DNA from: Halonatronomonas sp051745085
GTDB taxonomy: Bacteria; Bacillota; Halanaerobiia; Halanaerobiales; Halarsenatibacteraceae
DNA length: 5,279 nt
Direction of reading: 5' to 3'
Assembly (NCBI GenBank): GCA_051745085.1
Contig: JBNJDR010000082.1
Location: 1-5,279, forward strand
How positions within the stretch are numbered: the stretch's first letter is position 1; every line of letters begins with the position of its first letter. Position numbers and translations under genes: made by a program. Below, piece by piece: positions 1 through 5,279 of the stretch. Under the pieces are notes generated by a model. That model worked only from the letters and a program-made list of their open reading frames with translations. It searched no databases and was not told the DNA's origin.

Positions 1-6
1 GAGGGG
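1..6 (+). promoter_or_regulatory. Ribosome binding site of the Asp-rich protein gene
   Basis: GAGGGG lies 7 bases before the ATG at 14, a normal Shine-Dalgarno spacing, and supports that start. The promoter must lie upstream of the window. Confidence 0.7.
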
Positions 7-13
7 TATAAGC

Positions 14-514
14 ATGCGACAAAAAATCAAAGTAATGTTTTCTTTATTAGTCATAATTGCCCTTTTGATTCCTACCCATTTAGTCATGGCCCAATCAAAT
101 CAGGAAATCTTAGAACTGACGGAAAGGGTTTATGAACTGGAGAATTTCACCGAAGAAGAAAAAGATGAAATCATGACCGATCTGCTTAGACTGCACTATC
201 AGGATGATGTAAGTTTTGAGGAACTGAATGATTTACTCGAGCAAATTGATAATTTTGATGATTTGAATGACCAACTTGATCTTTTATTAGATGATGATAT
301 CGATGATATAGATGAAGATGACATGGATGACGATGACCTGGACGATGATGACGACGATATGGACGATGACGATGATGATATGGACGACGAAGACGATGAC
401 TACGAAGACGACATGGACGATGATGACTATGATAACGACGAAGATGACTATGATGATGAAGATGATGAAGATGACGATTATGAAGATGACGACGATGACG
501 AAGATGATGATTAA
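14..514 (+). CDS. Exported Asp-rich acidic protein of unknown function
   Basis: I do not recognise a family for this 166-residue protein. Residues 1-26 look like a classical Sec signal peptide: basic MRQKIK, a hydrophobic core (FSLLVIIALLIP) and a VMA cleavage site before QSNQ. There is no lipobox Cys, so the mature protein is probably secreted. Residues 27-92 form a short Leu/Glu-rich, probably helical region (EILELTERVYELENF, FEELNDLLEQI). Residues 93-166 are an extreme acidic tail: 62 of 74 residues are Asp (54) or Glu (8), and the rest are Ile, Leu, Met, Tyr and one Asn. No Lys, Arg or His occurs after His61. Leu109, Met116, Met123 and Tyr130 are spaced exactly seven apart. Such tails in other proteins often bind divalent cations or basic partners, or suit high salt; which applies here is unknown. 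The start has a good GAGGGG site and a terminator follows the stop, so the gene is a single unit unless upstream genes share its transcript. The coding call is strong, the function open. Confidence 0.85.
   Translation: MRQKIKVMFSLLVIIALLIPTHLVMAQSNQEILELTERVYELENFTEEEKDEIMTDLLRLHYQDDVSFEELNDLLEQIDNFDDLNDQLDLLLDDDIDDIDEDDMDDDDLDDDDDDMDDDDDDMDDEDDDYEDDMDDDDYDNDEDDYDDEDDEDDDYEDDDDDEDDD
285..511 (+). repeat. Low-complexity GAY/GAR tract coding the Asp/Glu tail
   Basis: The tract is built almost entirely of GAT, GAC and GAA codons. Within it, 338-358, 359-379 and 380-400 are three consecutive 21-base units (CTG or ATG followed by six acidic codons), and neighbouring units match at 17 of 21 positions. 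Apart from the first base of the CTG/ATG codon, the differences fall at third codon positions and are silent or give Asp to Glu. This suggests an expanded repeat kept under protein-level constraint. Long frames open in other phases here are by-products of the repeat. Confidence 0.75.
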
Positions 515-537
515 TAAAATTTATATTATGAATACCG

Positions 538-567
538 ATGCCCTGGCCTTTAAGCCCGGGCATTTTT
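538..567 (+). terminator. Rho-independent terminator after the Asp-rich protein gene
   Basis: The left arm 538-547 (ATGCCCTGGC) pairs with 554-563 (GCCCGGGCAT) around a 6-base loop, with one T/C mismatch. A five-T run at 563-567 follows. It begins 24 bases after the stop codon, so it should separate this gene from the thiolase gene. Confidence 0.85.
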
Positions 568-585
568 AGGGTAAAATATAGATAC

Positions 586-591
586 GAGGTG
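586..591 (+). promoter_or_regulatory. Ribosome binding site of the thiolase gene
   Basis: GAGGTG stands 7 bases before the ATG at 599 and fixes that start. The A/T-rich stretch between the terminator and this site (around 571-580) could hold a -10 element, but I see no convincing -35, so no promoter is called. Confidence 0.75.
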
Positions 592-598
592 ATAATAA

Positions 599-1780
599 AT
601 GACGATAAGTATTATAGGAACAGGACATACCCCGTTTGGTAGGCTGGAGGATTCGCTCTATGATTTATTAAAGCAGGCTGGACGGGAAGCTTTAGAAGAT
701 TCAGGGATCAATGGTAAAGATATTGGCCGGATTTTTGTGGCTAACTATAGTGCAGGCAGCTTCAACAATCAAGAACATTTGGGACCTTATAGTTTAGAGA
801 TTTCTGAAGATCTCCGGTATACCCCGGCTGTCCGGGTCGAAAACGCCTGTGCATCTGGTTCTGCGGCTATCCAGGCCGCCCAGGAAGCTCTTCTGTCCGG
901 CTCGATCGATTACGCCCTGGTGGTCGGGGTGGAGAAGATGACATCTTTGGATACCAGAGGAGCGATGAAGGCACTTTCGAAGGCATCTTACTGGCCGACC
1001 GAAGGAGCAGAAGGAATGACCTTTCCCGGTCTATTTGCTGAATTTGCCAAAGGGTATAAAGATCATCATGATATTCCTGAAGAAGAGCTGCGGGAAACCT
1101 TTGCCATGATCGCAGCTAAAAATCATAAAAATGCTACTGCTAATGATTATGCCCAGATGCCCTGGGACTGCAATTACGAAGAGATCCTCGACCTGGCTGA
1201 CGATAAGAACCCTGTAATCGCTGAACCCCTTAGACTATATGATTGTTCTTTAATTACAGATGGAGCAGCCGCCCTGGTTTTAACTAGAACCGATCTGGCT
1301 CAAAAGGGAGACCGCGATGCCGTAGAAATTGCAGCTTTAAGTCAGGTGACCGACACGCTGGAACTTTCGCAGCGGGCTAATTATGAATTTACCGCCGGTA
1401 GGATGGCGGTCGAGCAGGCATATGAAGAGGCGGGGATCACGGTGGATGACTTAGATTTTGCTGAAGTTCACGACTGCTTTACTATCGCTGAATTGTTGGC
1501 TTACGAAACGTTAGGTTTAACTGCTGCTGGAGAAGGGCGAAAAGCTATAGCAGAAGGATGGACCGAACCAGGTGGCAGGCTGCCGGTTAATCTATCTGGT
1601 GGGCTGAAAGCGAAAGGCCATCCGGTAGGAGCAACTGGAGTTTCTATGGCCGTGCTGGCTGCCCGGCAGCTAACCGGGATTCCGATCGGACTGGCCGTAA
1701 ATGACCCTAAATATGGACTTAGTTTTAATATCGGTGGTAGTGCAGCTACTAACTATGCCCTCGTTTACCGCAAAATATAA
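599..1780 (+). CDS. Thiolase family protein, SCP2/archaeal type
   Basis: This is a complete 393-residue thiolase, the usual length for the fold. Thiolases condense two acyl-CoAs or cleave a 3-ketoacyl-CoA with CoA in the cytoplasm. The nucleophilic Cys is Cys84 in ENACASGSAA. The NEAF motif of ordinary thiolases is replaced by HDCF (His291-Asp292-Cys293-Phe294), and GGLKAKGHPVGATG carries the catalytic His341. The C-terminal CxG Cys is absent: the equivalent stretch reads NIGGSAA from Asn377. This combination marks the SCP2-thiolase/archaeal acetyl-CoA acetyltransferase branch, where the HDCF Cys is thought to take over the second catalytic Cys role. Archaeal relatives often work with a small DUF35 OB-fold partner and HMG-CoA synthase; neither is next to this gene. 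It has its own GAGGTG site and lies between two terminators, so it is probably monocistronic. Its acyl substrate cannot be read from the sequence. The family call is firm; the biosynthetic or degradative direction is not. Confidence 0.92.
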   Translation: MTISIIGTGHTPFGRLEDSLYDLLKQAGREALEDSGINGKDIGRIFVANYSAGSFNNQEHLGPYSLEISEDLRYTPAVRVENACASGSAAIQAAQEALLSGSIDYALVVGVEKMTSLDTRGAMKALSKASYWPTEGAEGMTFPGLFAEFAKGYKDHHDIPEEELRETFAMIAAKNHKNATANDYAQMPWDCNYEEILDLADDKNPVIAEPLRLYDCSLITDGAAALVLTRTDLAQKGDRDAVEIAALSQVTDTLELSQRANYEFTAGRMAVEQAYEEAGITVDDLDFAEVHDCFTIAELLAYETLGLTAAGEGRKAIAEGWTEPGGRLPVNLSGGLKAKGHPVGATGVSMAVLAARQLTGIPIGLAVNDPKYGLSFNIGGSAATNYALVYRKI

Positions 1781-1842
1781 TATAATAATGATGTTAATGT
1801 AAAAAAAAACGACTTTTATTACAGGTACGATCCATATTTCAC

Positions 1843-1885
1843 TAAGATCTCTTGATCAACGCTAATCAAGAGGTCTTATTTTATT
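1843..1885 (+). terminator. Strong rho-independent terminator after the thiolase gene
   Basis: A 14-pair stem is formed by 1843-1856 (TAAGATCTCTTGAT) and 1865-1878 (ATCAAGAGGTCTTA) with one T-G wobble and an 8-base loop, followed by TTTTATT. It begins 62 bases after the thiolase stop. The other strand has no good T-run after the stem, so it mainly serves the + strand. Confidence 0.9.
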
Positions 1886-1886
1886 A

Positions 1887-1895
1887 GCGAATCGC
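1887..1895. other. Short palindrome GCGAATCGC, possible operator
   Basis: GCGA and TCGC are perfect inverted arms around a single central A, just downstream of the terminator and upstream of the candidate promoter of the Zwf-like gene. It is short enough to be chance. No regulator is known or encoded nearby. Confidence 0.15.
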
Positions 1896-1908
1896 AGAAA
1901 GAAGGTTA

Positions 1909-1937
1909 TTGGCTTTCAATCTCTAATTAAATAGTAT
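1909..1937 (+). promoter_or_regulatory. Candidate sigma-70-type promoter for the Zwf-like/amylase operon
   Basis: TTGGCT (1909-1914) and TAGTAT (1932-1937) each match four of six consensus bases and are 17 bases apart. They would give a leader of roughly 70 bases. Alternative -10-like boxes downstream (TATAAG at 1973-1978, TATAAT at 1990-1995) lack a -35 partner, and the last is too close to the ribosome binding site. A promoter is expected somewhere in 1886-2003 because a strong terminator precedes it; the exact position is a weak call. Confidence 0.25.
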
Positions 1938-2003
1938 AGATGAATAAACCATGAGTGGGGGACTCGGGTCTATATAAGTATACAAAATTTATAATTTGCG
2001 TTT

Positions 2004-2009
2004 GGAGGT
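2004..2009 (+). promoter_or_regulatory. Ribosome binding site that sets the GTG start of the Zwf-like gene
   Basis: GGAGGT is a near-perfect Shine-Dalgarno site 7 bases before the in-frame GTG at 2017. The earlier in-frame TTG at 1996 lies upstream of this site, so it cannot use it and should be discarded as the start. Confidence 0.85.
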
Positions 2010-2016
2010 AATAGTT

Positions 2017-3510
2017 GTGAAAAAGAATGAGTTATCAGAAGCGGTACAATTTGTTATTTTTGGGGGCGCAGGTGACTTGAGTCAAACTAAATTGCTTCCC
2101 GGCCTTTATCGCCTGTTTAAACAGGAATTGCTGGCAGAAGAATTTAAAGTGCTGTGTTTAGACCAGGCCCACTCTGAGCGGGATGAATTTTTAGATAGTC
2201 TGGCAGAGACCCTGGCAGAAAGAGAATCAGAAGCCTTTAAGTCGATCGTTTGGAAGAGATTTGAAGAAAAGCTAGACTATATGCAGGTTGACTTTGAGCA
2301 GGATTCAGCCTACGAGAAATTAGCGAAGAGGTTAGAGGAGCGGGAGATCGAGCAGTCAGGAAAAAGGATCTATTATTTAGCGACCCCACCGGCCCTTTTT
2401 TCTTTTATTGCTGAAAAGCTTAAAAAGTATGATTTAAATAGTTCCAGGTTTTCCGGTTGGCCTCGATTAGTAATAGAGAAACCATTTGGATATGACCTGG
2501 AGACGGCCCAGGAGTTTAATGAAAGTATTATTGCGGCTTTTCCAGAAGAAAATATTTACCGGATCGATCATTACTTAGGTAGAGAGGTAGTGCAAAATAT
2601 ATTGACAATTAGGTTTTCTAATATCCTTTTTGACCCCCTCTGGAACAAAAATTATATCGATAATATTCAGATCATCTCTACCCATGAAGAAGGGGTGGAG
2701 CAGAGGGGCGAGTATTACAATAAATCTGGTGCTCTGCGGGATATAGTTCAGGGACCACTGCTGCAGCTGCTTTCTCTTCTCACCATGGAACAACCTGAAG
2801 GTAATAAACCAGCAGATATCCGGGCAAAAAAGATAAAGCTGCTGGATACGTTAGCGGAGGCACCGGTAAGTGAGGTAGTAGATTCACTGGTCCTGGGTCA
2901 GTATACCGAAGCTCAGGTATATAATAAATATACCCGGGGGTATCAACAGGAAGAAAAAGTACCATCTGACTCAACCGCTGAAACATTTGCCGCTTTAAAA
3001 TTGAATATCAATAATCAACGCTGGCAGGGTGTACCAATATATATCAAGACGGGGAAACGCCTGCAGGAGAATAACAGCAAGATTTATATCCAGTTTAAAA
3101 GTAAGGATACTTCAGATCTAGAAGGAGATAATGGTGTTAAACCCAACATGTTGATCATAAGTTTTTATCCTCGGGAAGGCGTATTTCTTCGCTTCAACGC
3201 CTGGGAACCTGAGGGTGAAGCTAAAATCATTCCTGTGATTATGGAGTACTGTCAGGAAGCAGCCAGAGATATTCAGGACAGCCTTGAAGCTTATGAGGAA
3301 CTGCTGGTGGCTTTACTGGAAGGAGATCAGATGCTTTTTACCCACTGGGAAATTGTAAGGTGTTCCCGTATGTTCATCGACAAATTAAAAGAGGCTGCTC
3401 GAAAACAGGATCTGCTGCCGGATGGTTATCCAGCAGGCAGCAGCGGTCCAGAAGCAGCCCAAAAGTTGTTAGGTCAGGATGATCGGGTCTGGCTGGATCA
3501 AAGGGAATGA
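2017..3510 (+). CDS. zwf: Glucose-6-phosphate dehydrogenase (Zwf) family protein with altered active site
   Basis: From the GTG start this is a 497-residue protein, normal length for the family. True members oxidise glucose 6-phosphate to 6-phosphogluconolactone with NAD(P) in the cytoplasm. The N-terminal Rossmann part has FVIFGGAGDLSQTKL (Phe12-Leu26). Later signatures are RIYYLATPPALF, IEKPFG (Lys155), RIDHYLG (Asp184, His185), GALRD (Asp242) and RWQGVPIYIKTGKRL. Three active-site positions differ. Counting without gaps from RIDHYLG, the catalytic His of the family QNH motif (His240 in Leuconostoc, His263 in human) is Pro247 here, in QGP. The Lys of RIDHYLGK is Arg189, and the substrate-contacting Glu (Glu216 in Leuconostoc) is His223. 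The Arg in the usual GDLxxRKL motif is Thr24. There is no sign of a frameshift: motifs continue in frame on both sides. It leads a probable two-gene operon with the amylase 13 bases downstream. The family is certain; ordinary dehydrogenase activity is doubtful, so the symbol denotes homology only. Confidence 0.88.
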   Translation: MKKNELSEAVQFVIFGGAGDLSQTKLLPGLYRLFKQELLAEEFKVLCLDQAHSERDEFLDSLAETLAERESEAFKSIVWKRFEEKLDYMQVDFEQDSAYEKLAKRLEEREIEQSGKRIYYLATPPALFSFIAEKLKKYDLNSSRFSGWPRLVIEKPFGYDLETAQEFNESIIAAFPEENIYRIDHYLGREVVQNILTIRFSNILFDPLWNKNYIDNIQIISTHEEGVEQRGEYYNKSGALRDIVQGPLLQLLSLLTMEQPEGNKPADIRAKKIKLLDTLAEAPVSEVVDSLVLGQYTEAQVYNKYTRGYQQEEKVPSDSTAETFAALKLNINNQRWQGVPIYIKTGKRLQENNSKIYIQFKSKDTSDLEGDNGVKPNMLIISFYPREGVFLRFNAWEPEGEAKIIPVIMEYCQEAARDIQDSLEAYEELLVALLEGDQMLFTHWEIVRCSRMFIDKLKEAARKQDLLPDGYPAGSSGPEAAQKLLGQDDRVWLDQRE

Positions 3511-3513
3511 GGT
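3509..3513 (+). promoter_or_regulatory. Ribosome binding site of the amylase gene, overlapping the Zwf-like stop codon
   Basis: GAGGT overlaps the TGA stop at 3508-3510 and stands 10 bases before the ATG at 3524. No promoter or terminator fits in the 13-base gap, which argues for co-transcription and possibly translational coupling. Confidence 0.6.
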
Positions 3514-3523
3514 AGGCGATATA

Positions 3524-5279
3524 ATGAGAAGCAGCAGAGAGATAAAACTAGAGGAGATAACAGCAGAGAGGGAGTACCGAAAATCACCTGAAGCCTGGGA
3601 AGAACAGATTCTCTATTTTCTGTTGGTAGATAGGTTTGCCAGGGACAGTGATGAACCTTTATATAACCCGGAAGAGGATTATGAAAATGCTTTGAAAACA
3701 GAAGAGAGCAAGCAGGAGTGGCTGGAGGCGGGGGATAAATGGAACGGAGGCAGCCTCCAGGGGATAATTTCTCATTTAGATTATTTACAGGAACTGGGTG
3801 TGACTGCCCTCTGGATCAGTCCGATTTTAAAACAAACCCCTTTTTCTGATTCTTACCATGGTTATGGTATTCATAATTTTTTAGCGATAGATCCTCATTT
3901 TGGTAGTAAAGAAGATCTAAAACAGCTGGTCGAAGCGGCCCATGCCCGGGATATGCTGGTGATCCTGGATGTTATCATTAATCATACAGGTGATGTCTTT
4001 GCATATGAAGGCGAAGCTCCGGCGTATGATGGTAACGAACATCCTGTGAGCGGGTTTCGAGATGAAAATGCAGAACCGAAGTTTGATCCGGAAGATCCAG
4101 ATTACGAAGAAGCCTGGCCTGACGGGGGGGTTTGGCCTCAAGAGCTTTTTCACCTTGAGACTTTCAGCTGCAAGGGATATATAACCAACTGGGAAGAAGA
4201 ACCTGAATATATCCAGGGTGATTTTTTCTCCTTGAAAAATATTTATACAGGCGAGGGCGAAATAGGTAATTTCCATGCCTCCCCCGCCTTAGAAACTCTA
4301 ACTAAATGTTATAAGTATTGGATAGCTTATGCAGATTTAGATGGTTTTCGGTTGGATACGGTTAAACACCTTCAGCCAGGAGCTACCAGCTATTTCGTCA
4401 CCGAAATTCATGAATTTGCCCACACCCTGGGCAAGAAGAACTTCTATATTATCGGGGAAATAACCGGGGGCATTGAATTTGCAAAATCGATCTGTGATAG
4501 AACGGGTCTCAATGCAGCCCTGGGTATTAATAAAATCCCTGATAGTCTGGAGAATATGGCCAAAGGTTACCAGGAAGCTTCCAATTACTTTTCTATTTTT
4601 AGCAATACCGAATTTTTAGATGACGGCGAACTTAAATGGCATCAAAAAAATGTCATTACCATGTTCGATGACCATGATATGGTGTATCAACAGGAATACA
4701 AATCAAGATTTGCGGCTGATAAGGAAACGGCCCCTTTGCTGGGTAATGCTATTTTCCTTAATTTTTTCACTTCTGGTATTCCCTGCATTTATTATGGGAC
4801 AGAGCAGGGTTTCGATGGCAGTGGTGATCAGGCTAAGTACGTTCGGGAAGCCATGTTTGGAAGTAAATTTGGAGCTTTTAGATCACAGGGGCGGAGTTTT
4901 TTTGATCAAGAGCATCATCTCTACAAAGCCATGCGGGAGATGGCGGCATTAAGACAGGAACATGATGGGCTAAAATTAGGCCGGCAGTATCTGAGGGAGC
5001 TGGCTCAGTCGGGAGAAGAGTTCGGTTTTCCTGTCAGGAATGAGGAGAGATACTCAGGAATCATAGCCTGGGCCCGGATCTTCAGCCGGATTGAATTTCT
5101 TTTGGCCATAAACTGTGATCTGGAGACAGAACGAACAGCAAAAGTGATGGTGGATAACGACATCCATGAGCCAGGAGATATGTTCACCTGCATATATTCT
5201 TCCAGGCCTGATCAGTTAGAGACATCTATACCAGTTAAAGCTTTAGATGCAGATAATTATTATGTGGAAATAACTGTTC
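3524..5279 (+). CDS. Cytoplasmic GH13 alpha-amylase family glycosidase, 3' end outside window
   Basis: The frame stays open from ATG to the window edge, giving 585 codons and no stop, so the C-terminus is missing. GH13 enzymes hydrolyse or rearrange alpha-glucosidic bonds in starch, glycogen or maltodextrins. The order of motifs is classical: QILYFLLVDRFARD (29-41) opening the barrel, SYHGYGIHNFLAIDPHFGS (110-128), region I DVIINH (149-154), region II GFRLDTVKH (274-282) with nucleophile Asp278, region III IIGEITGG (309-316) with acid/base Glu312, and region IV TMFDDHD (379-385) with Asp385. All three catalytic acids are present. Region IV has DDHD instead of the common DNHD; I recall this as typical of a subgroup of intracellular amylase-like proteins rather than as damage. 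From about residue 505 a beta-rich C-terminal domain seems to begin (SGIIAWARIF, EFLLAINC). There is no signal peptide, so it should act on internal glucans. It follows the Zwf-like gene closely. Alpha-amylase, maltodextrin glucosidase or transglycosylase activity cannot be told apart. Confidence 0.88.
   Translation, partial: MRSSREIKLEEITAEREYRKSPEAWEEQILYFLLVDRFARDSDEPLYNPEEDYENALKTEESKQEWLEAGDKWNGGSLQGIISHLDYLQELGVTALWISPILKQTPFSDSYHGYGIHNFLAIDPHFGSKEDLKQLVEAAHARDMLVILDVIINHTGDVFAYEGEAPAYDGNEHPVSGFRDENAEPKFDPEDPDYEEAWPDGGVWPQELFHLETFSCKGYITNWEEEPEYIQGDFFSLKNIYTGEGEIGNFHASPALETLTKCYKYWIAYADLDGFRLDTVKHLQPGATSYFVTEIHEFAHTLGKKNFYIIGEITGGIEFAKSICDRTGLNAALGINKIPDSLENMAKGYQEASNYFSIFSNTEFLDDGELKWHQKNVITMFDDHDMVYQQEYKSRFAADKETAPLLGNAIFLNFFTSGIPCIYYGTEQGFDGSGDQAKYVREAMFGSKFGAFRSQGRSFFDQEHHLYKAMREMAALRQEHDGLKLGRQYLRELAQSGEEFGFPVRNEERYSGIIAWARIFSRIEFLLAINCDLETERTAKVMVDNDIHEPGDMFTCIYSSRPDQLETSIPVKALDADNYYVEITV

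Noticed and set aside
186..563. Reverse-strand frame coding a His/Arg-rich protein of 125 residues
   Set aside because: It is the mirror of the GAT/GAC repeat (ATC/GTC read in another phase gives CAT, CGT and similar). It has no supporting start signal and runs through the terminator. The + strand frame has a signal peptide and ribosome binding site.
312..569. Met/Thr/Trp-rich + strand frame inside the Asp tract
   Set aside because: A shifted reading of the same repeat (ATG/ACG/TGG), running into the terminator hairpin, with no start signal.
1801..1809. Nine-A run between the thiolase stop and its terminator
   Set aside because: It is a simple homopolymer in an A/T-rich spacer and pairs only weakly with the following TTTT; no function is supported.
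1990..1995. Perfect TATAAT as -10 box
   Set aside because: Transcription would begin at or inside the ribosome binding site and there is no -35 at the right spacing.
1996..2016. TTG at 1996 as start of the Zwf-like protein
   Set aside because: The GGAGGT site at 2004-2009 lies downstream of it, and GTG at 2017 has ideal spacing; the extra seven residues add no family motif.
2575..2986. Two reverse-strand frames of 72 and 68 residues inside the Zwf-like gene
   Set aside because: Both lie opposite well-conserved Zwf coding sequence, with no family resemblance or start signals.
3917..4276. Reverse-strand frame of 119 residues inside the amylase gene
   Set aside because: It is opposite the GH13 barrel coding sequence, including region I; the forward frame explains this stretch fully.
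4661..4681. DDHD in region IV of the amylase as a damaged catalytic motif
   Set aside because: The catalytic Asp is still present, and as I recall the family this Asn-to-Asp variant is usual in its intracellular subgroup, so it is more likely a subfamily mark.
4620..4952. + strand frame of 110 residues
   Set aside because: An out-of-phase reading within the GH13 gene, overlapping conserved region IV; no ribosome binding site.
5005..5193. Reverse-strand frame of 62 residues
   Set aside because: Opposite the amylase C-terminal domain, no recognisable features.

Overview
The window looks like an ordinary bacterial chromosome segment. All four genes lie on the + strand. They have strong Shine-Dalgarno sites (GAGGGG, GAGGTG, GGAGGT), one GTG start, and hairpin terminators followed by T-runs. 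This fits a Gram-positive (Firmicutes-type) bacterium of moderate-to-low GC. The Asp-rich secreted protein, the acidic look of the other proteins and the fermentative enzyme set would suit an anaerobic halophile such as a member of Halanaerobiales, but that placement is a guess. No RNA gene, mobile element or CRISPR array was seen.

Layout: (1) 14-514 encodes a small exported protein. It has a signal peptide, a short Glu/Leu-rich domain and a C-terminal tail of about 74 residues that is almost pure Asp/Glu. A terminator at 538-567 closes it. (2) 599-1780 is a complete thiolase of the SCP2/archaeal type, with HDCF in place of NEAF and no C-terminal catalytic Cys. A strong hairpin terminator at 1843-1885 closes it. 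(3) 2017-3510 encodes a glucose-6-phosphate dehydrogenase (Zwf) family protein, with its start set by a GGAGGT site. It keeps the family scaffold and several signature motifs, but the position of the catalytic His is Pro. (4) 3524-5279 is a cytoplasmic GH13 alpha-amylase-family glycosidase, cut off at its 3' end by the window edge. It starts 13 bases after the Zwf-like stop codon, so the two are probably one operon.

How the genes may work together: the Zwf-like and amylase genes suggest an intracellular alpha-glucan (glycogen or maltodextrin) to sugar-phosphate theme. The altered active site makes a plain oxidative pentose phosphate role for the Zwf-like protein doubtful. The thiolase and the Asp-rich protein sit in separate transcription units, and nothing in the window ties them to sugar metabolism. 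The most interesting points are the Zwf-like protein without its catalytic base and the Asp-rich exported protein with regularly spaced hydrophobic residues.
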